DNA of 64,000 bases, taken from NCBI RefSeq assembly GCF_019042275.1, contig NZ_JAHQCW010000031.1, positions 1-64,000 on the forward strand, read 5' to 3'. Below the pieces are notes generated by a model that did no database searches, had not been told where the DNA came from, and worked only from the letters and a program-made list of their open reading frames with translations. Shown in pieces: positions 8,361 to 16,288 of the stretch (positions are counted from its first letter, which is position 1; the number at the start of each line of letters is the position of its first letter). The DNA is from Diplocloster agilis (GTDB lineage Bacteria > Bacillota > Clostridia > Lachnospirales > Lachnospiraceae). The translations under genes were made by a program, and so were the position numbers.

Positions 8361-9392
8361 TTACCATCCAAACATATCCCACTCGCTGCCCGCATACAGA
8401 TCCGTAGATCTGCGCACGATCAGATTGCAGGGCAGTTTGACGCTGCGTCTCTTCTCTTTTGAGCGGTCCATCAGCAGCTTCACCGCCGTTCTGCCCATCT
8501 GATAGGTCGGAACATTAATCGTGGTCAGGGAAGGGGATATCATCGACGATACACTGAGGTTGTCGATGCCAACCACCGCGATATCTTCCGGAACCCGCTT
8601 CCCCTCGGACAGAATCGCTTTCATCGCCCCGATAGCCATCTGGTCGTTGGCCGCGAATACCGCCATGCAATCCGACCGGATTCCCAATATTTTCTTCATG
8701 GCAATATATCCGCTGTTCGGTGAAAAATCCCCTGAGGCGACCAGCTCTTTGTCGTAGGGGATCCCTCCCTCCTCCAGCGCCTTCCGGTATCCGTTCAGAC
8801 GCAGAACCGTAAGCGGGTTATTCGCCTTTCCCGCCACATGCGCGATGCTGCGATACCCCTTTTGAACCAGATGTTTGGTGGCCTGGTACGCGTTATTCAT
8901 ATGATCCACATAGACGCTGCCGAAATTAGGCTCCTGAATCTTGCGTTCCAGCAGAATCACCGGGATATCTTTGCTGCCAAACGTTCTTCTGAGTTCTTCA
9001 AAATAGGCGTTTTCTTCCGTAATCGGACACACCGTATCGATCATAACTCCCTGCAGGGATTGTTTTTGAATCATAGAGATGAATCGTCTCTCCTTGGAAA
9101 AATGGTACCCGGAATTGCCAAAAACCAGTGTATAGCCCTCATCCGTGGCCGTATCCTCGATCCCGCTTAACAGGCTTGAAAAGAAAGTGCTCGTTATATT
9201 CGGCAGAACAACCGCGATTACCTTCTCCGCTTTTTTCTTTTTTGCAGGACAGCGGTATCCTATCTTGTTCGCTGCCAACAGCACTTTATTTCTGATTTCT
9301 TCACTGACATATTTTTCGCTGCCGCTGAGCACGGCAGACACGGTAGACAGCGATACGCCCGCTTCCCTGGCCACTTCACGCATCCCTGGCAT
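8361..9392 (-). CDS. LacI-family transcriptional regulator (copy 2)
   Basis: A 343-residue LacI/GalR repressor and close paralogue of the gene at 221-1255. It has the helix-turn-helix at residues 4-30 (VSLSTVSAVLSGSEKYVSEE), a hinge rich in lysine near residues 51-56, and an effector domain with NVPTYQMGRTAVKLLMD and the same GSEWDMFGW tail. Its own promoter and the sugar operon promoter share one operator sequence, so autoregulation plus repression of the cupin/ABC operon is the simplest reading. The start is supported by gaggtggga immediately upstream; MREVAR three codons later is an alternative. Confidence 0.93.
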   Translation of the reverse strand: MPGMREVAREAGVSLSTVSAVLSGSEKYVSEEIRNKVLLAANKIGYRCPAKKKKAEKVIAVVLPNITSTFFSSLLSGIEDTATDEGYTLVFGNSGYHFSKERRFISMIQKQSLQGVMIDTVCPITEENAYFEELRRTFGSKDIPVILLERKIQEPNFGSVYVDHMNNAYQATKHLVQKGYRSIAHVAGKANNPLTVLRLNGYRKALEEGGIPYDKELVASGDFSPNSGYIAMKKILGIRSDCMAVFAANDQMAIGAMKAILSEGKRVPEDIAVVGIDNLSVSSMISPSLTTINVPTYQMGRTAVKLLMDRSKEKRRSVKLPCNLIVRRSTDLYAGSEWDMFGW

Positions 9393-9421
9393 CTTCCCAC
9401 CTCATTTCGTACATTTTCTTC

Positions 9422-9450
9422 ACCCTACCACGTTAGCGAACGTTTGTCAA
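9422..9450 (-). promoter_or_regulatory. Promoter and operator of lacI copy 2
   Basis: Minus strand TTGACA (9445-9450), a 17-base spacer and a weak TAGGGT (9422-9427). The near-palindrome GCGAACGTTTGT (9436-9447) overlaps the -35 end and spacer exactly as in the operon promoter at 8143-8171. Confidence 0.7.
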
Positions 9451-9487
9451 GTGTTATCCACCGGAGCGAAACGATAACCATACAAAA

Positions 9488-9530
9488 GGGAACCGGCGCA
9501 AGGCTTGGTTCCATCCCCGCGCCGGTTCCC
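9488..9530 (-). terminator. Intrinsic terminator of the UPF0303/trpS transcript
   Basis: GGGAACCGGCGC pairs perfectly with GCGCCGGTTCCC. On the minus strand the stem is followed by CTTTTGT. It lies about 75 bases beyond the UPF0303 stop codon. Confidence 0.8.
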
Positions 9531-9603
9531 ACCGGTTCTTTGTCAAATCCCTGAAACTGCTTTTAAAAGCTCAGGCTGCCAGCCGGATAAGCTGTGCCGC
9601 GTG

Positions 9604-10101
9604 CTATATCAGCGCACGGATTCTGGGCACTTCGTCCACATGCAGATATTTACTGATGCATTTTACCACAAGATCGTGATCCGACACATGATCCAGCCCG
9701 GATACAAGCACGGAACCTATCACGCCGACCTCTTCCACCCGGATCGGGAAGCCGCCGCCGCAGACCGCATAATCCTTCGGATCCAGGAACCATTCCTCGA
9801 TCGTCTCCTGTGTTTTCTGTAATTCCATATATACGTGCAGGCTGCTCTTTTCCAGCACTTTAACCGTGTTGTGTTTTCTTCCCATCCAGTTGTCGTTGTG
9901 CAGGTTGGTTCCGTCAAACCCATACTGAAATACCGTATACCCATTGTTCAGACGGATACTGCACGCTATGGCCAGTCCTCTTCTGGCCGCTTCCGACACG
10001 ATTACATTTCCCAGCTCCCATGCATCCGCATTGGTAAAATGGCTGAACTGCAATATTTCCTCCTGCATTTCCAGTATCCTGATCACTTCATCAATCGTCA
10101 T
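9604..10101 (-). CDS. UPF0303 / heme-degrading-domain-like protein
   Basis: A 165-residue soluble protein of the UPF0303 family, related to the GlcG/HbpS fold. Visible conserved features are IVSEAARRGLAIACSIRLNNG, the MGRKHNTVKVLEKSSLHVY block, and the glycine-rich CGGGFPIRVEEVGVIGSVLVSGL segment near residues 115-135. Members are annotated as heme-degrading-domain proteins, but the biochemical role is not settled. It lies 26 bases downstream of trpS in the same direction and is followed by a good terminator, so the two are probably cotranscribed. Confidence 0.85.
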   Translation of the reverse strand: MTIDEVIRILEMQEEILQFSHFTNADAWELGNVIVSEAARRGLAIACSIRLNNGYTVFQYGFDGTNLHNDNWMGRKHNTVKVLEKSSLHVYMELQKTQETIEEWFLDPKDYAVCGGGFPIRVEEVGVIGSVLVSGLDHVSDHDLVVKCISKYLHVDEVPRIRALI

Positions 10102-10127
10102 TTAAAGTACCTCCTGTGCTTTTTATT

Positions 10128-11132
10128 TTACCGGATCCGGTCCGGGAAGCCGACCTTTCTTTGCACCTTGCGTAACGTCTTAGTCGCAAAATAATTTGCT
10201 TTCTCAGCATTCTCTTTGATGATGCCGTCGATAAACGCTTTGTCTTTGCTCAGCTGGGCAAAACGTTCCTGTACCGGCCTCAAGTGATCCGCCACCGTTT
10301 CGCCTACCGCCAGTTTGAATTCGCCGTATCCTTTTCCGTCAAATTCCTTCACCGCCTCATCCACGGTTTTCTGCGTAATCGTGCAGTAGATATCCAGCAG
10401 GTTCTTAATACCCGGTTTTTCCTCTGTATAGATGATTTCTTTCCCGGAATCCGTTACCGCCCGTTTGAATTTGCGGATGATAGCGTCCGGATCATCCATA
10501 AGATAGATGCTGCTGTTAGGATTCTCATCTGATTTGCTCATCTTCTTCGTGGGATCCTGAAGGCTCATGATCTTGGCTCCGGTCTTCCCGATATAGGGTT
10601 CCGGTATGGTGAATACGTCCCCGTAAATATTATTGAACCGCTGGGCGATGTCCCTTGTGATCTCCAGATGCTGCATCTGGTCGATCCCCACCGGAACCAC
10701 ATCCGACTGGAACAGCAGGATATCCGCCGCCATCAGCACCGGATAGGTGAACAGGCCCGCATTGATATTATCCGCATGCTTCTGGGCCTTATCCTTAAAC
10801 TGGGTCATCCGGTTCAGTTCGCCCATATAGGTAAAACAGTTCAGAATCCATGCAAGCTCCGCATGACCGGATACATGAGACTGGTAATACAGGCAGTTCT
10901 TCTCAGGGTCCAGACCTGCGGCGATATACAGTGTCAGAAGATTCCTGGCCCTCTTGCGCAGCTCCGCCGGGTCCTGCCGGATCGTAATGGAGTGCAGATC
11001 CACTACACAGTAGAAACATTCATATTCATCACTTAAGGTCACCCAGTTTTTCAGGGCTCCCAGGTAATTTCCAAGAGTCAGCGTCCCTGTTGCCTGCATG
11101 CCGCTGAATAATACTTTTTTGTCGTTCATCAT
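10128..11132 (-). CDS. trpS: Tryptophanyl-tRNA synthetase
   Basis: A class I aminoacyl-tRNA synthetase that charges tRNA-Trp. It has the HIGH-like motif in GMQATGTLTLGNYLGAL at the N-terminus, the conserved DLHSIT and MAADILLFQSDVVPVGIDQMQH blocks, and the KMSKS motif in KKMSKSDENPNSSIYL. Length (334 residues from this start) is typical. The start was moved in from an upstream in-frame ATG because ggaggt sits eight bases before the ATG at 11132. I found no T-box leader in the short gap upstream. Confidence 0.97.
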   Translation of the reverse strand: MMNDKKVLFSGMQATGTLTLGNYLGALKNWVTLSDEYECFYCVVDLHSITIRQDPAELRKRARNLLTLYIAAGLDPEKNCLYYQSHVSGHAELAWILNCFTYMGELNRMTQFKDKAQKHADNINAGLFTYPVLMAADILLFQSDVVPVGIDQMQHLEITRDIAQRFNNIYGDVFTIPEPYIGKTGAKIMSLQDPTKKMSKSDENPNSSIYLMDDPDAIIRKFKRAVTDSGKEIIYTEEKPGIKNLLDIYCTITQKTVDEAVKEFDGKGYGEFKLAVGETVADHLRPVQERFAQLSKDKAFIDGIIKENAEKANYFATKTLRKVQRKVGFPDRIR

Positions 11133-11201
11133 CGCTTGAAACCTCCGTTTTTTCATTCATAATGATTGACAGAACGCCCTATGCGCATTCCGTATGTAAT
11201 C

Positions 11202-11738
11202 TTATTTTTTCTTCAGTATTTCCTTTTTTATATATGCAAAGGTCTTATCCTCGCCCATCTCCGCCAGCATATGCAGAAACCGTTCCAGCATTACCCTTGT
11301 CTCCGGATGGATCAAAGAACCGATTTTTCCCTTTTCATAATACAGCAGAGGGCTGGCGTCGGTATATTTTTCTTTCTCGTATATTTTCGACGCGGCTATC
11401 CTGTCCATCAGCATTTCCACTACATATCTGGTGGGCATCTTACAGCCCTCCAGCAGCCGTCCTTTTCCAAGACTGTAATCGATCCAATACTCAAAATGGT
11501 GCTTGTTGCGCCCCTTGTGGTGCAGCCAGGCGGACGAGTATCCGATCTCTTCCCGCTCCGCGTTATTCGGGCTTCGATTTCCCTGAAAATATTTGCAGCC
11601 CACCCGAAACTCTGTGGGACTGTATTTCGACATGTCATGGAGCAGTCCCTGCCTGTAAAGTCCTACCCGGAAACAGCCTTTCATGACCAAATATTTGTGA
11701 TGTGTAATTGTACAAAAATGTTTCCATGCATTTCCCAT
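11202..11738 (-). CDS. DUF5662-family protein
   Basis: A soluble protein of about 178 residues matching the DUF5662 pattern common in Firmicutes. Histidine and aspartate motifs recur: TITHHKYLVMKGC, GLLHDMSKYSPTEF, WLHHKGRNKHHFEYW and MPTRYVVEMLMDRIAAS. The HD-like arrangement (HDMSKY and HHKGRNKHH) hints at a metal-bound hydrolase or phosphohydrolase-like fold, but no function is established. The start at 11738 is preferred because the ggag site sits nine bases upstream, against three for the ATG at 11744. Confidence 0.75.
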   Translation of the reverse strand: MGNAWKHFCTITHHKYLVMKGCFRVGLYRQGLLHDMSKYSPTEFRVGCKYFQGNRSPNNAEREEIGYSSAWLHHKGRNKHHFEYWIDYSLGKGRLLEGCKMPTRYVVEMLMDRIAASKIYEKEKYTDASPLLYYEKGKIGSLIHPETRVMLERFLHMLAEMGEDKTFAYIKKEILKKK

Positions 11739-11771
11739 GTTCATTAACTCCGCTCAATTCTTTCTGTCACC

Positions 11772-11928
11772 GCGCGTCCGCGCGAAATAAAGCGCTCCGG
11801 CGCAGATATAATGTCTGACGACATTATACCATGATTGCACGCAATCATGATTCCTCCGGTGGATGCACACTCCGCGCCAAGGAAGGCGCTCCGGCGCAGA
11901 TATAATGTCTGACGACATTATATCATAT
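11772..11928. repeat. REP-like interspersed repeat, about one and a half units in tandem
   Basis: Two copies of a block containing CGCTCCGGCGCAGATATAAT (from 11793 and 11888) are joined by the hairpin ATGATTG-CACG-CAATCAT and the segment TCCGGTGGATGCACACTCCG. Each unit also contains the hairpin TAATGTC-TGAC-GACATTA. A third unit lies at 56521-56619. The end of this repeat supplies the stop codon of the TraX gene. The 74-residue minus-strand frame across it is a by-product of the repeat. Confidence 0.8.
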
Positions 11929-12591
11929 AAATATGCGTATGAAACACAAAAGCAATAAATGTGCAGGATAAAATACATAAAAGAAATATTTCATCTTAGG
12001 CCCACGCTGTCCGTTATACAGCCAGATGGGAAGAATGGATATAATTGCAAAATTCTGTGTCCCCCCGAACATGCCCCAGTCCAGGAAGGCCAGAGAGGCC
12101 GCCTGCCCGATTATGGACGTCCGGAATACGTAGAAGGCCAGGATCAGCAGCACACCCATCATATTGTAATCTGTCATAAAAAAGTAGGCAGCCATGCAGG
12201 CCAGCACAGTCATCAGCATTCTCCACCACACTTTCGGCGAATGCTCGATGAGTATCAGCAGCAGCAATCCCAAAAGCAGTGTGAAGAACACATTCTGCTG
12301 CGCAAAAACATTCGTCTGGCCAATGGCCAGATAGATCGCCAGGTCGAAAGGTCCTTCTGAGATCACGGCGAACAGCAGCAGTCGAAGCGCATATTTCTTA
12401 CGGTCGTGGGTATGAAGAAATCCTTCCACCAAAAGAAAACAGAATATTGGAAAAGCTATCCGGCCTATAATTCTTGGTATATTATTGTATGGAAAAAATA
12501 TCATTCCCGTATGGTCAATCACCATCGTTATAATGGCGATCCATTTTAAGGTAAAACCGTTGATCCCTATTTTTTCTCTGATCTGTTCCAT
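11923..12591 (-). CDS. TraX-family membrane protein
   Basis: A 222-residue integral membrane protein with about seven hydrophobic helices. The TraX-family start is clear: GFTLKWIAIITMVIDHTGMI, then PRIIGRIAFPIFCFLLVEGF and RLLLFAVISEGPFDLA. TraX was named for acetylation of F-pilin, but chromosomal Firmicutes members stand alone and their substrate is unknown; an acyltransferase role is inference. It follows the GlgX-like gene by 20 bases. The last codons and the stop lie in the REP-like repeat, so the C-terminus may have been altered by its insertion. Confidence 0.85.
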   Translation of the reverse strand: MEQIREKIGINGFTLKWIAIITMVIDHTGMIFFPYNNIPRIIGRIAFPIFCFLLVEGFLHTHDRKKYALRLLLFAVISEGPFDLAIYLAIGQTNVFAQQNVFFTLLLGLLLLILIEHSPKVWWRMLMTVLACMAAYFFMTDYNMMGVLLILAFYVFRTSIIGQAASLAFLDWGMFGGTQNFAIISILPIWLYNGQRGPKMKYFFYVFYPAHLLLLCFIRIFI

Positions 12592-12611
12592 TATGTTTCC
12601 CCAGTTGCTCT

Positions 12612-14498
12612 TTATTTGCCGATCAGGACCATAACGGTCCTTTCTTTTACCGTAATCATTTTTTGTGTCTCAACCGCCGGCTCAAGGCCCGATTCATAGA
12701 AACCTCCATCCACAGCGTTGGAAGTATCCGCGGCGATTCTCCAGATCTTCCCGTCCGGCAGCTTCGGAAGAGCGAACTCATGCTCGATCCAATGCATATT
12801 ATAAGCCACGTAGAAGAAATCATCCTCCTGCCGGTCCCCGGTTTTTGCATATTTCCCGCAATACATAAGCCCGATTTGTCTGCTGAATGGCTCGAACTCA
12901 CCGTACCATGCTTTTTTACCGTGATAAGACAGATCCGGATAGCCGCAGGCCATATAATCCATGATCCGCAGCTCCTCTGTCCTGTGCAGAACCGGATGTT
13001 CCTGGCGCAGAGCGATCAGTTTCTTCACATAATCGAAGATCTCCCTGGCATCTTTCGTTAAGTTCCAGTTGATCCAGGCCGTATCATTGTCCTGGCAGTA
13101 GGAGTTATTATTCCCCTTCTTCGTCTGCATCAGCTCATCTCCACTGAAAATATAAGGCGTTCCCTGGCTTAACAGCACAAAACTGAAGGCGTTCTTCATC
13201 TGCCTCATCCGAAGCTCTCTCACCGCTTTTTTACGGCTGGGTCCTTCAACCCCGCAGTTCCAGCTGTAATTATAATTCGTCCCGTCCCGGTTATCCTCTC
13301 CGTTTTCTTCGTTATGCTTTCCGTCATAGGATACCAGATCCCGAAGGGTAAAGCCATCATGATTTGTTATAAAATTGATCACGCCCTGTCCGGATGGATT
13401 TCTCCGAACCCGCCAGGTGAACGCGTCCAGCATATCCTCATCACCCTTTAAGAACCGTCGGGCATCCACCAAAAAACCGCTGTTATACTCCGCCAGATTC
13501 TTAAACTCCGGCAGCGCGCCCTCCGGATATACCTCTTCTACGGGGAAACCTTGATACATAAGCTTCGTCCGTGACAGGATCGGATCGGCAGCCAGCAGTC
13601 CGGCCGGAACGTCCTCCCCGTTTAAATGGATTCCGTCCAGATGATAGGAAAGTACCCAATGTCTCAGGCAGCGCAGCATCAGTTCCACCCCGGTACCCTT
13701 TGGAAAATAAAACTCCATGGAGATCTCGATTCCATGCTGATGAAGCATACGCACCATATCCCGGAATTCCGTCACCGGGTCAGAGGATGCGGCATAGGAG
13801 GTTTTCGGGGCGAAATAACTGCCCGGACCGTAACCCCAAGTATTCAAGCGGAAAGATTCCTCCGCCTTTTCCGCGTCTTTCCCATAATAACCTGCGGATC
13901 TGCGGCTCAGGATTTCATCAAACTCATAGGACGGCATTAGTTCTATATGATTGACCCCCAACTCTTTGAGATACGGGATTTTCTCCGTAATCCCCCGGAA
14001 AGTCCCTTTATGTTTCACCCTGGAAGAAGGATGCATCGTAAAATTGCGGACATGCAGGCCGTACATGACGGTATTTTCATAGGGAATCTCCAATGGCCGA
14101 TCCCCGTCCCAGTCATAATCCGAGACGGCGAAACCGCAGCGGACAAAACCGCCTTCCTTCTGTTTCACAGGCTCGCCGAAATGTTCTCTGCCCAGTATCC
14201 TTTTCGCATAAGGGTCCAGAACAATCTGATGACCGATTTTGAAATTATACTCGTACTCATCCGCCGGAAAGTCCCGGATACCAAGAGCATATACATTACC
14301 AGCCCTGCTCTCCTCCGGAAAAGGGATCTCCATCTCCGTATGTGCCTCATCCTTATGATACAGGATCAGGGCGCACGGCTGCCCGCCCTCTGCCGCCACC
14401 GCAAAGTTCATACAGCCATCCACGTAACTTGTACCAAGCGGCAATGTTCTGCCCATCTGTATCATATTCCGGAATTCTTTCTTGGTCTCCATCTTCAT
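12612..14498 (-). CDS. GlgX-like glycogen debranching / isoamylase-type glycosidase (GH13)
   Basis: An enzyme of about 628 residues in the isoamylase/GlgX branch of GH13, which cleaves alpha-1,6 branches in glycogen-like glucans. It shows an N-terminal CBM48-like domain (residues 20-120) and the catalytic barrel: YGLHVRNFTMHPSS, GVNHIELMPSYEFDE, a DGIHLNGEDV strand in place of the usual nucleophile segment (DGFRFD), and FITNHDGFTLRDLVSYD. In that strand the nucleophile Asp appears to be replaced by Asn or absent, so catalytic competence is uncertain. A C-terminal beta domain follows. The start at 14498 has aagaaggg upstream. TraX follows closely. Confidence 0.8.
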   Translation of the reverse strand: MKMETKKEFRNMIQMGRTLPLGTSYVDGCMNFAVAAEGGQPCALILYHKDEAHTEMEIPFPEESRAGNVYALGIRDFPADEYEYNFKIGHQIVLDPYAKRILGREHFGEPVKQKEGGFVRCGFAVSDYDWDGDRPLEIPYENTVMYGLHVRNFTMHPSSRVKHKGTFRGITEKIPYLKELGVNHIELMPSYEFDEILSRRSAGYYGKDAEKAEESFRLNTWGYGPGSYFAPKTSYAASSDPVTEFRDMVRMLHQHGIEISMEFYFPKGTGVELMLRCLRHWVLSYHLDGIHLNGEDVPAGLLAADPILSRTKLMYQGFPVEEVYPEGALPEFKNLAEYNSGFLVDARRFLKGDEDMLDAFTWRVRRNPSGQGVINFITNHDGFTLRDLVSYDGKHNEENGEDNRDGTNYNYSWNCGVEGPSRKKAVRELRMRQMKNAFSFVLLSQGTPYIFSGDELMQTKKGNNNSYCQDNDTAWINWNLTKDAREIFDYVKKLIALRQEHPVLHRTEELRIMDYMACGYPDLSYHGKKAWYGEFEPFSRQIGLMYCGKYAKTGDRQEDDFFYVAYNMHWIEHEFALPKLPDGKIWRIAADTSNAVDGGFYESGLEPAVETQKMITVKERTVMVLIGK

Positions 14499-14552
14499 GC
14501 CCGCCCTTCTTCCGTTTTTTGTGATTCCTGACAACAGCCCATGAATAAAGTT

Positions 14553-14608
14553 ATTATATCATTTTTTCCCACTTTTTGTATACTCTTTTATGGATGCGGA
14601 AAATCCAT
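14553..14608 (-). promoter_or_regulatory. Possible -10 box of the GlgX-like gene and a nearby inverted repeat
   Basis: A consensus TATAAT is read on the minus strand at 14553-14558, with no good -35 box. An inverted repeat, ATGGAT-N7-ATCCAT, lies upstream at 14590-14608. Both are in the divergent intergenic region. Weak evidence. Confidence 0.3.
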
Positions 14609-14620
14609 GCGGGAAAGTTA

Positions 14621-14649
14621 TTGACATATGTCATTAACAGATGTATACT
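14621..14649 (+). promoter_or_regulatory. Promoter and palindromic operator of the DUF134/NifX pair
   Basis: TTGACA (14621-14626), a 17-base spacer and TATACT (14644-14649). The -35 box overlaps the perfect 12-base palindrome TGACATATGTCA (14622-14633), a likely operator, plausibly for the DUF134 protein itself. Confidence 0.8.
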
Positions 14650-14684
14650 ACTGATACAAACCCAAGAGAACAGGAGGAGCTTTT

Positions 14685-15119
14685 ATGCCGCGTCCATCAA
14701 AATGCAGGAGGATCTGTACGCTTCCTCGGACAAGCCGGTTCGGGCCGCCGGAGCCTTCGGATGATACCCCTAAGATTTTCATGACTCTGGATGAATTCGA
14801 AACGATCCGTCTCATTGATTATCTGGGCTATGACCAGGAAGACTGCGCGGTTCAAATGGGTGTGGCCCGCACTACAATCCAGGCTGTTTATAACAGAGCG
14901 CGCCGGAAGCTGGCTGAAACGCTGGTCACCGGGAGTGTTCTTCAGATCGAGGGCGGCAACTATATGCTCTGTTCTCATTCCGGCGACTGCTGCGGCAAAA
15001 ACTGCGGGGAACATTCCTGCCATGGCCGCCGCTGCCAGGGAGAACCAACAGCCGGGCAGACAAAAATTAACAGAACAAAAAATGGAGGTTGTAAACATGA
15101 AAATTGCAGTAACTTATGA
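14685..15119 (+). CDS. DUF134-family DNA-binding protein with Cys-rich tail
   Basis: A 144-residue DUF134 protein. The N-terminus MPRPSKCRRI is a family hallmark, followed by FMTLDEFETIRLIDYLGYDQEDCAVQMGVARTTIQAVYNRARRKLAETL, which contains a sigma-70 region-4-like helix-turn-helix (residues about 55-85). The tail is rich in Cys and His (SGDCCGKNCGEHSCHGRRC), fitting metal or Fe-S sensing. The family often sits beside NifX/NifB-like proteins, as here. The start has an aggagg site. The 3' end overlaps the next gene by 23 bases in another frame, so translation is probably coupled. Confidence 0.9.
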   Translation: MPRPSKCRRICTLPRTSRFGPPEPSDDTPKIFMTLDEFETIRLIDYLGYDQEDCAVQMGVARTTIQAVYNRARRKLAETLVTGSVLQIEGGNYMLCSHSGDCCGKNCGEHSCHGRRCQGEPTAGQTKINRTKNGGCKHENCSNL

Positions 15120-15498
15120 TAATGGCGAGGTATTTCAACATTTTGGACACAGCGAACAGTTCAAAATCTATGAGACGGATTCCAATTCCATTCTCTCCTC
15201 TCAAGTGGTGGACACGAATGGCAGCGGCCACGGGGCTTTGGCGGGCTTTCTGAAGGACCACGGAATCGAGGTTCTGATCTGCGGCGGTATCGGCGGGGGT
15301 GCAAGAACCGCTCTTGCGGAAGCAGGCATCACCCTTTATCCCGGTACGAAAGGCAGCGCGGATGAACAGGTGAAAGCTCTTCTGGCCGGGAATCTGAATT
15401 ATCAGCCCGACACCGTATGTGAGCATCATGATCATGCCCACGGGGCAGGCCATACCTGCGGGGAGCACGGCTGTAAGGATCATGGCGCAGCGCATTAG
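15097..15498 (+). CDS. NifX/NifB-type dinitrogenase iron-molybdenum cofactor-binding domain protein
   Basis: A 133-residue single-domain protein of the Nitro_FeMo-Co family. Features: MKIAVTYDNGEVFQHFGHSEQFKIYE at the start, the HGALAGFLKDHGIEVLICGGIGGGAR core, and GITLYPGTKGSADEQVKALLAG. The C-terminus is a His/Cys-rich tail (EHHDHAHGAGHTCGEHGC) suited to metal binding. There are no nitrogenase genes nearby, so a general metal-cluster carrier or sensor role is more likely than nitrogen fixation. The start at 15097 is chosen for ggagg nine bases upstream; the open frame extends further 5' only as overlap with the DUF134 gene. Confidence 0.9.
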   Translation: MKIAVTYDNGEVFQHFGHSEQFKIYETDSNSILSSQVVDTNGSGHGALAGFLKDHGIEVLICGGIGGGARTALAEAGITLYPGTKGSADEQVKALLAGNLNYQPDTVCEHHDHAHGAGHTCGEHGCKDHGAAH

Positions 15499-15503
15499 GA
15501 AAA

Positions 15504-15563
15504 AAGGTGTCTGTCTCCGGAGGTTGGCTTGAGCAAGCCAGCATCCGGGGACAGGCACCTTTC
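15504..15563 (+). terminator. Long hairpin terminator after the NifX-like gene
   Basis: AGGTGTCTGTCTCCGGA pairs with TCCGGGGACAGGCACCT with few mismatches; the loop holds a second stem, TGGCTT-GAGC-AAGCCA. The stem ends in TTTCT and a T-rich stretch follows. Confidence 0.75.
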
Positions 15564-15625
15564 TCCCCTGGTTTCTTTTTTGTCTTACGTTATTGCCGAA
15601 AGGAGCCAGTCCCCTCCCTTCAGGT

Positions 15626-16237
15626 CTAACTTGAGTAGTTCTCCAGGAAATTGTACAATTGCTGTATGTCCGTAATGTAATTTCCCGATCTTATTTGCTT
15701 CTGGATCTCTTCCGGAAGAATTTCCACTTTGATATCCGTGTATTCATAGACCGTCTTTTTATCCATGTAATAGACCGTAATGTACCCATTTTCCTCGATC
15801 AGATAATATTTGTAATCCTTAGCCGGCGGCTGGTAAGTCTTGCGCAGCACGATCCGGTCCTTTGAAAATGAGATCAGCTCAAAGGAAGTAAGCCCTTCCT
15901 CCAGGTCCTCGATGTCCGGCGCCTCTTCATAGGTTTTGAGGTATTCAATCAGTTCCTCTCTGGTTTTGCCTACGAATTCCGCCGGTATGTTCTTTTTCTC
16001 TTCCTTCAGGGAATAATCGGTTGCGTTGTAATGTTCCAGGACGTATTTGGTGGTATTGGTAATCCGGTCCTGGTCCATGGTATCCACAGTCAGGAATTCA
16101 TTGCCGGACGGATCCGTATCACCGATCCCGGACAGATCGATATTGTCCAATTTATATAAAGAATAGCGGTAGCTGCCGTATACGATTCCTGCCAGCAAGA
16201 CCGCCGCAATGCAAAGGCCGATACCATATTTTTTCAT
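15626..16237 (-). CDS. BofC C-terminal-domain-like membrane-anchored protein
   Basis: About 203 residues with one N-terminal membrane anchor (KYGIGLCIAAVLLAGIVYGSY) and an extracytoplasmic domain. The C-terminal half (EENGYITVYYMDKKTVYEYTD, then LPEEIQKQIRSGNYITDIQQLYNFLENYSS) resembles the BofC C-terminal domain found in many Clostridia. In Bacillus, BofC controls sigma-K checkpoint signalling across the forespore membranes; the same role here is inference. The start at 16237 has ggagga upstream. It is last in the sporulation-related run of genes. Confidence 0.7.
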   Translation of the reverse strand: MKKYGIGLCIAAVLLAGIVYGSYRYSLYKLDNIDLSGIGDTDPSGNEFLTVDTMDQDRITNTTKYVLEHYNATDYSLKEEKKNIPAEFVGKTREELIEYLKTYEEAPDIEDLEEGLTSFELISFSKDRIVLRKTYQPPAKDYKYYLIEENGYITVYYMDKKTVYEYTDIKVEILPEEIQKQIRSGNYITDIQQLYNFLENYSS

Positions 16238-16288
16238 AGGATTTCCTCCTTTTTCCATAGTATCGGCCTGAATTTATGAAAATATACC

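Noticed and set aside
11133-11201. Possible T-box riboswitch before trpS
   Set aside because: The gap is under 70 bases and shows neither a T-box motif nor a terminator/antiterminator pair.
14791-15096. N-terminal extension of the NifX-like protein
   Set aside because: The upstream in-frame part lies within the DUF134 gene and lacks family similarity; a good ribosome-binding site marks 15097.
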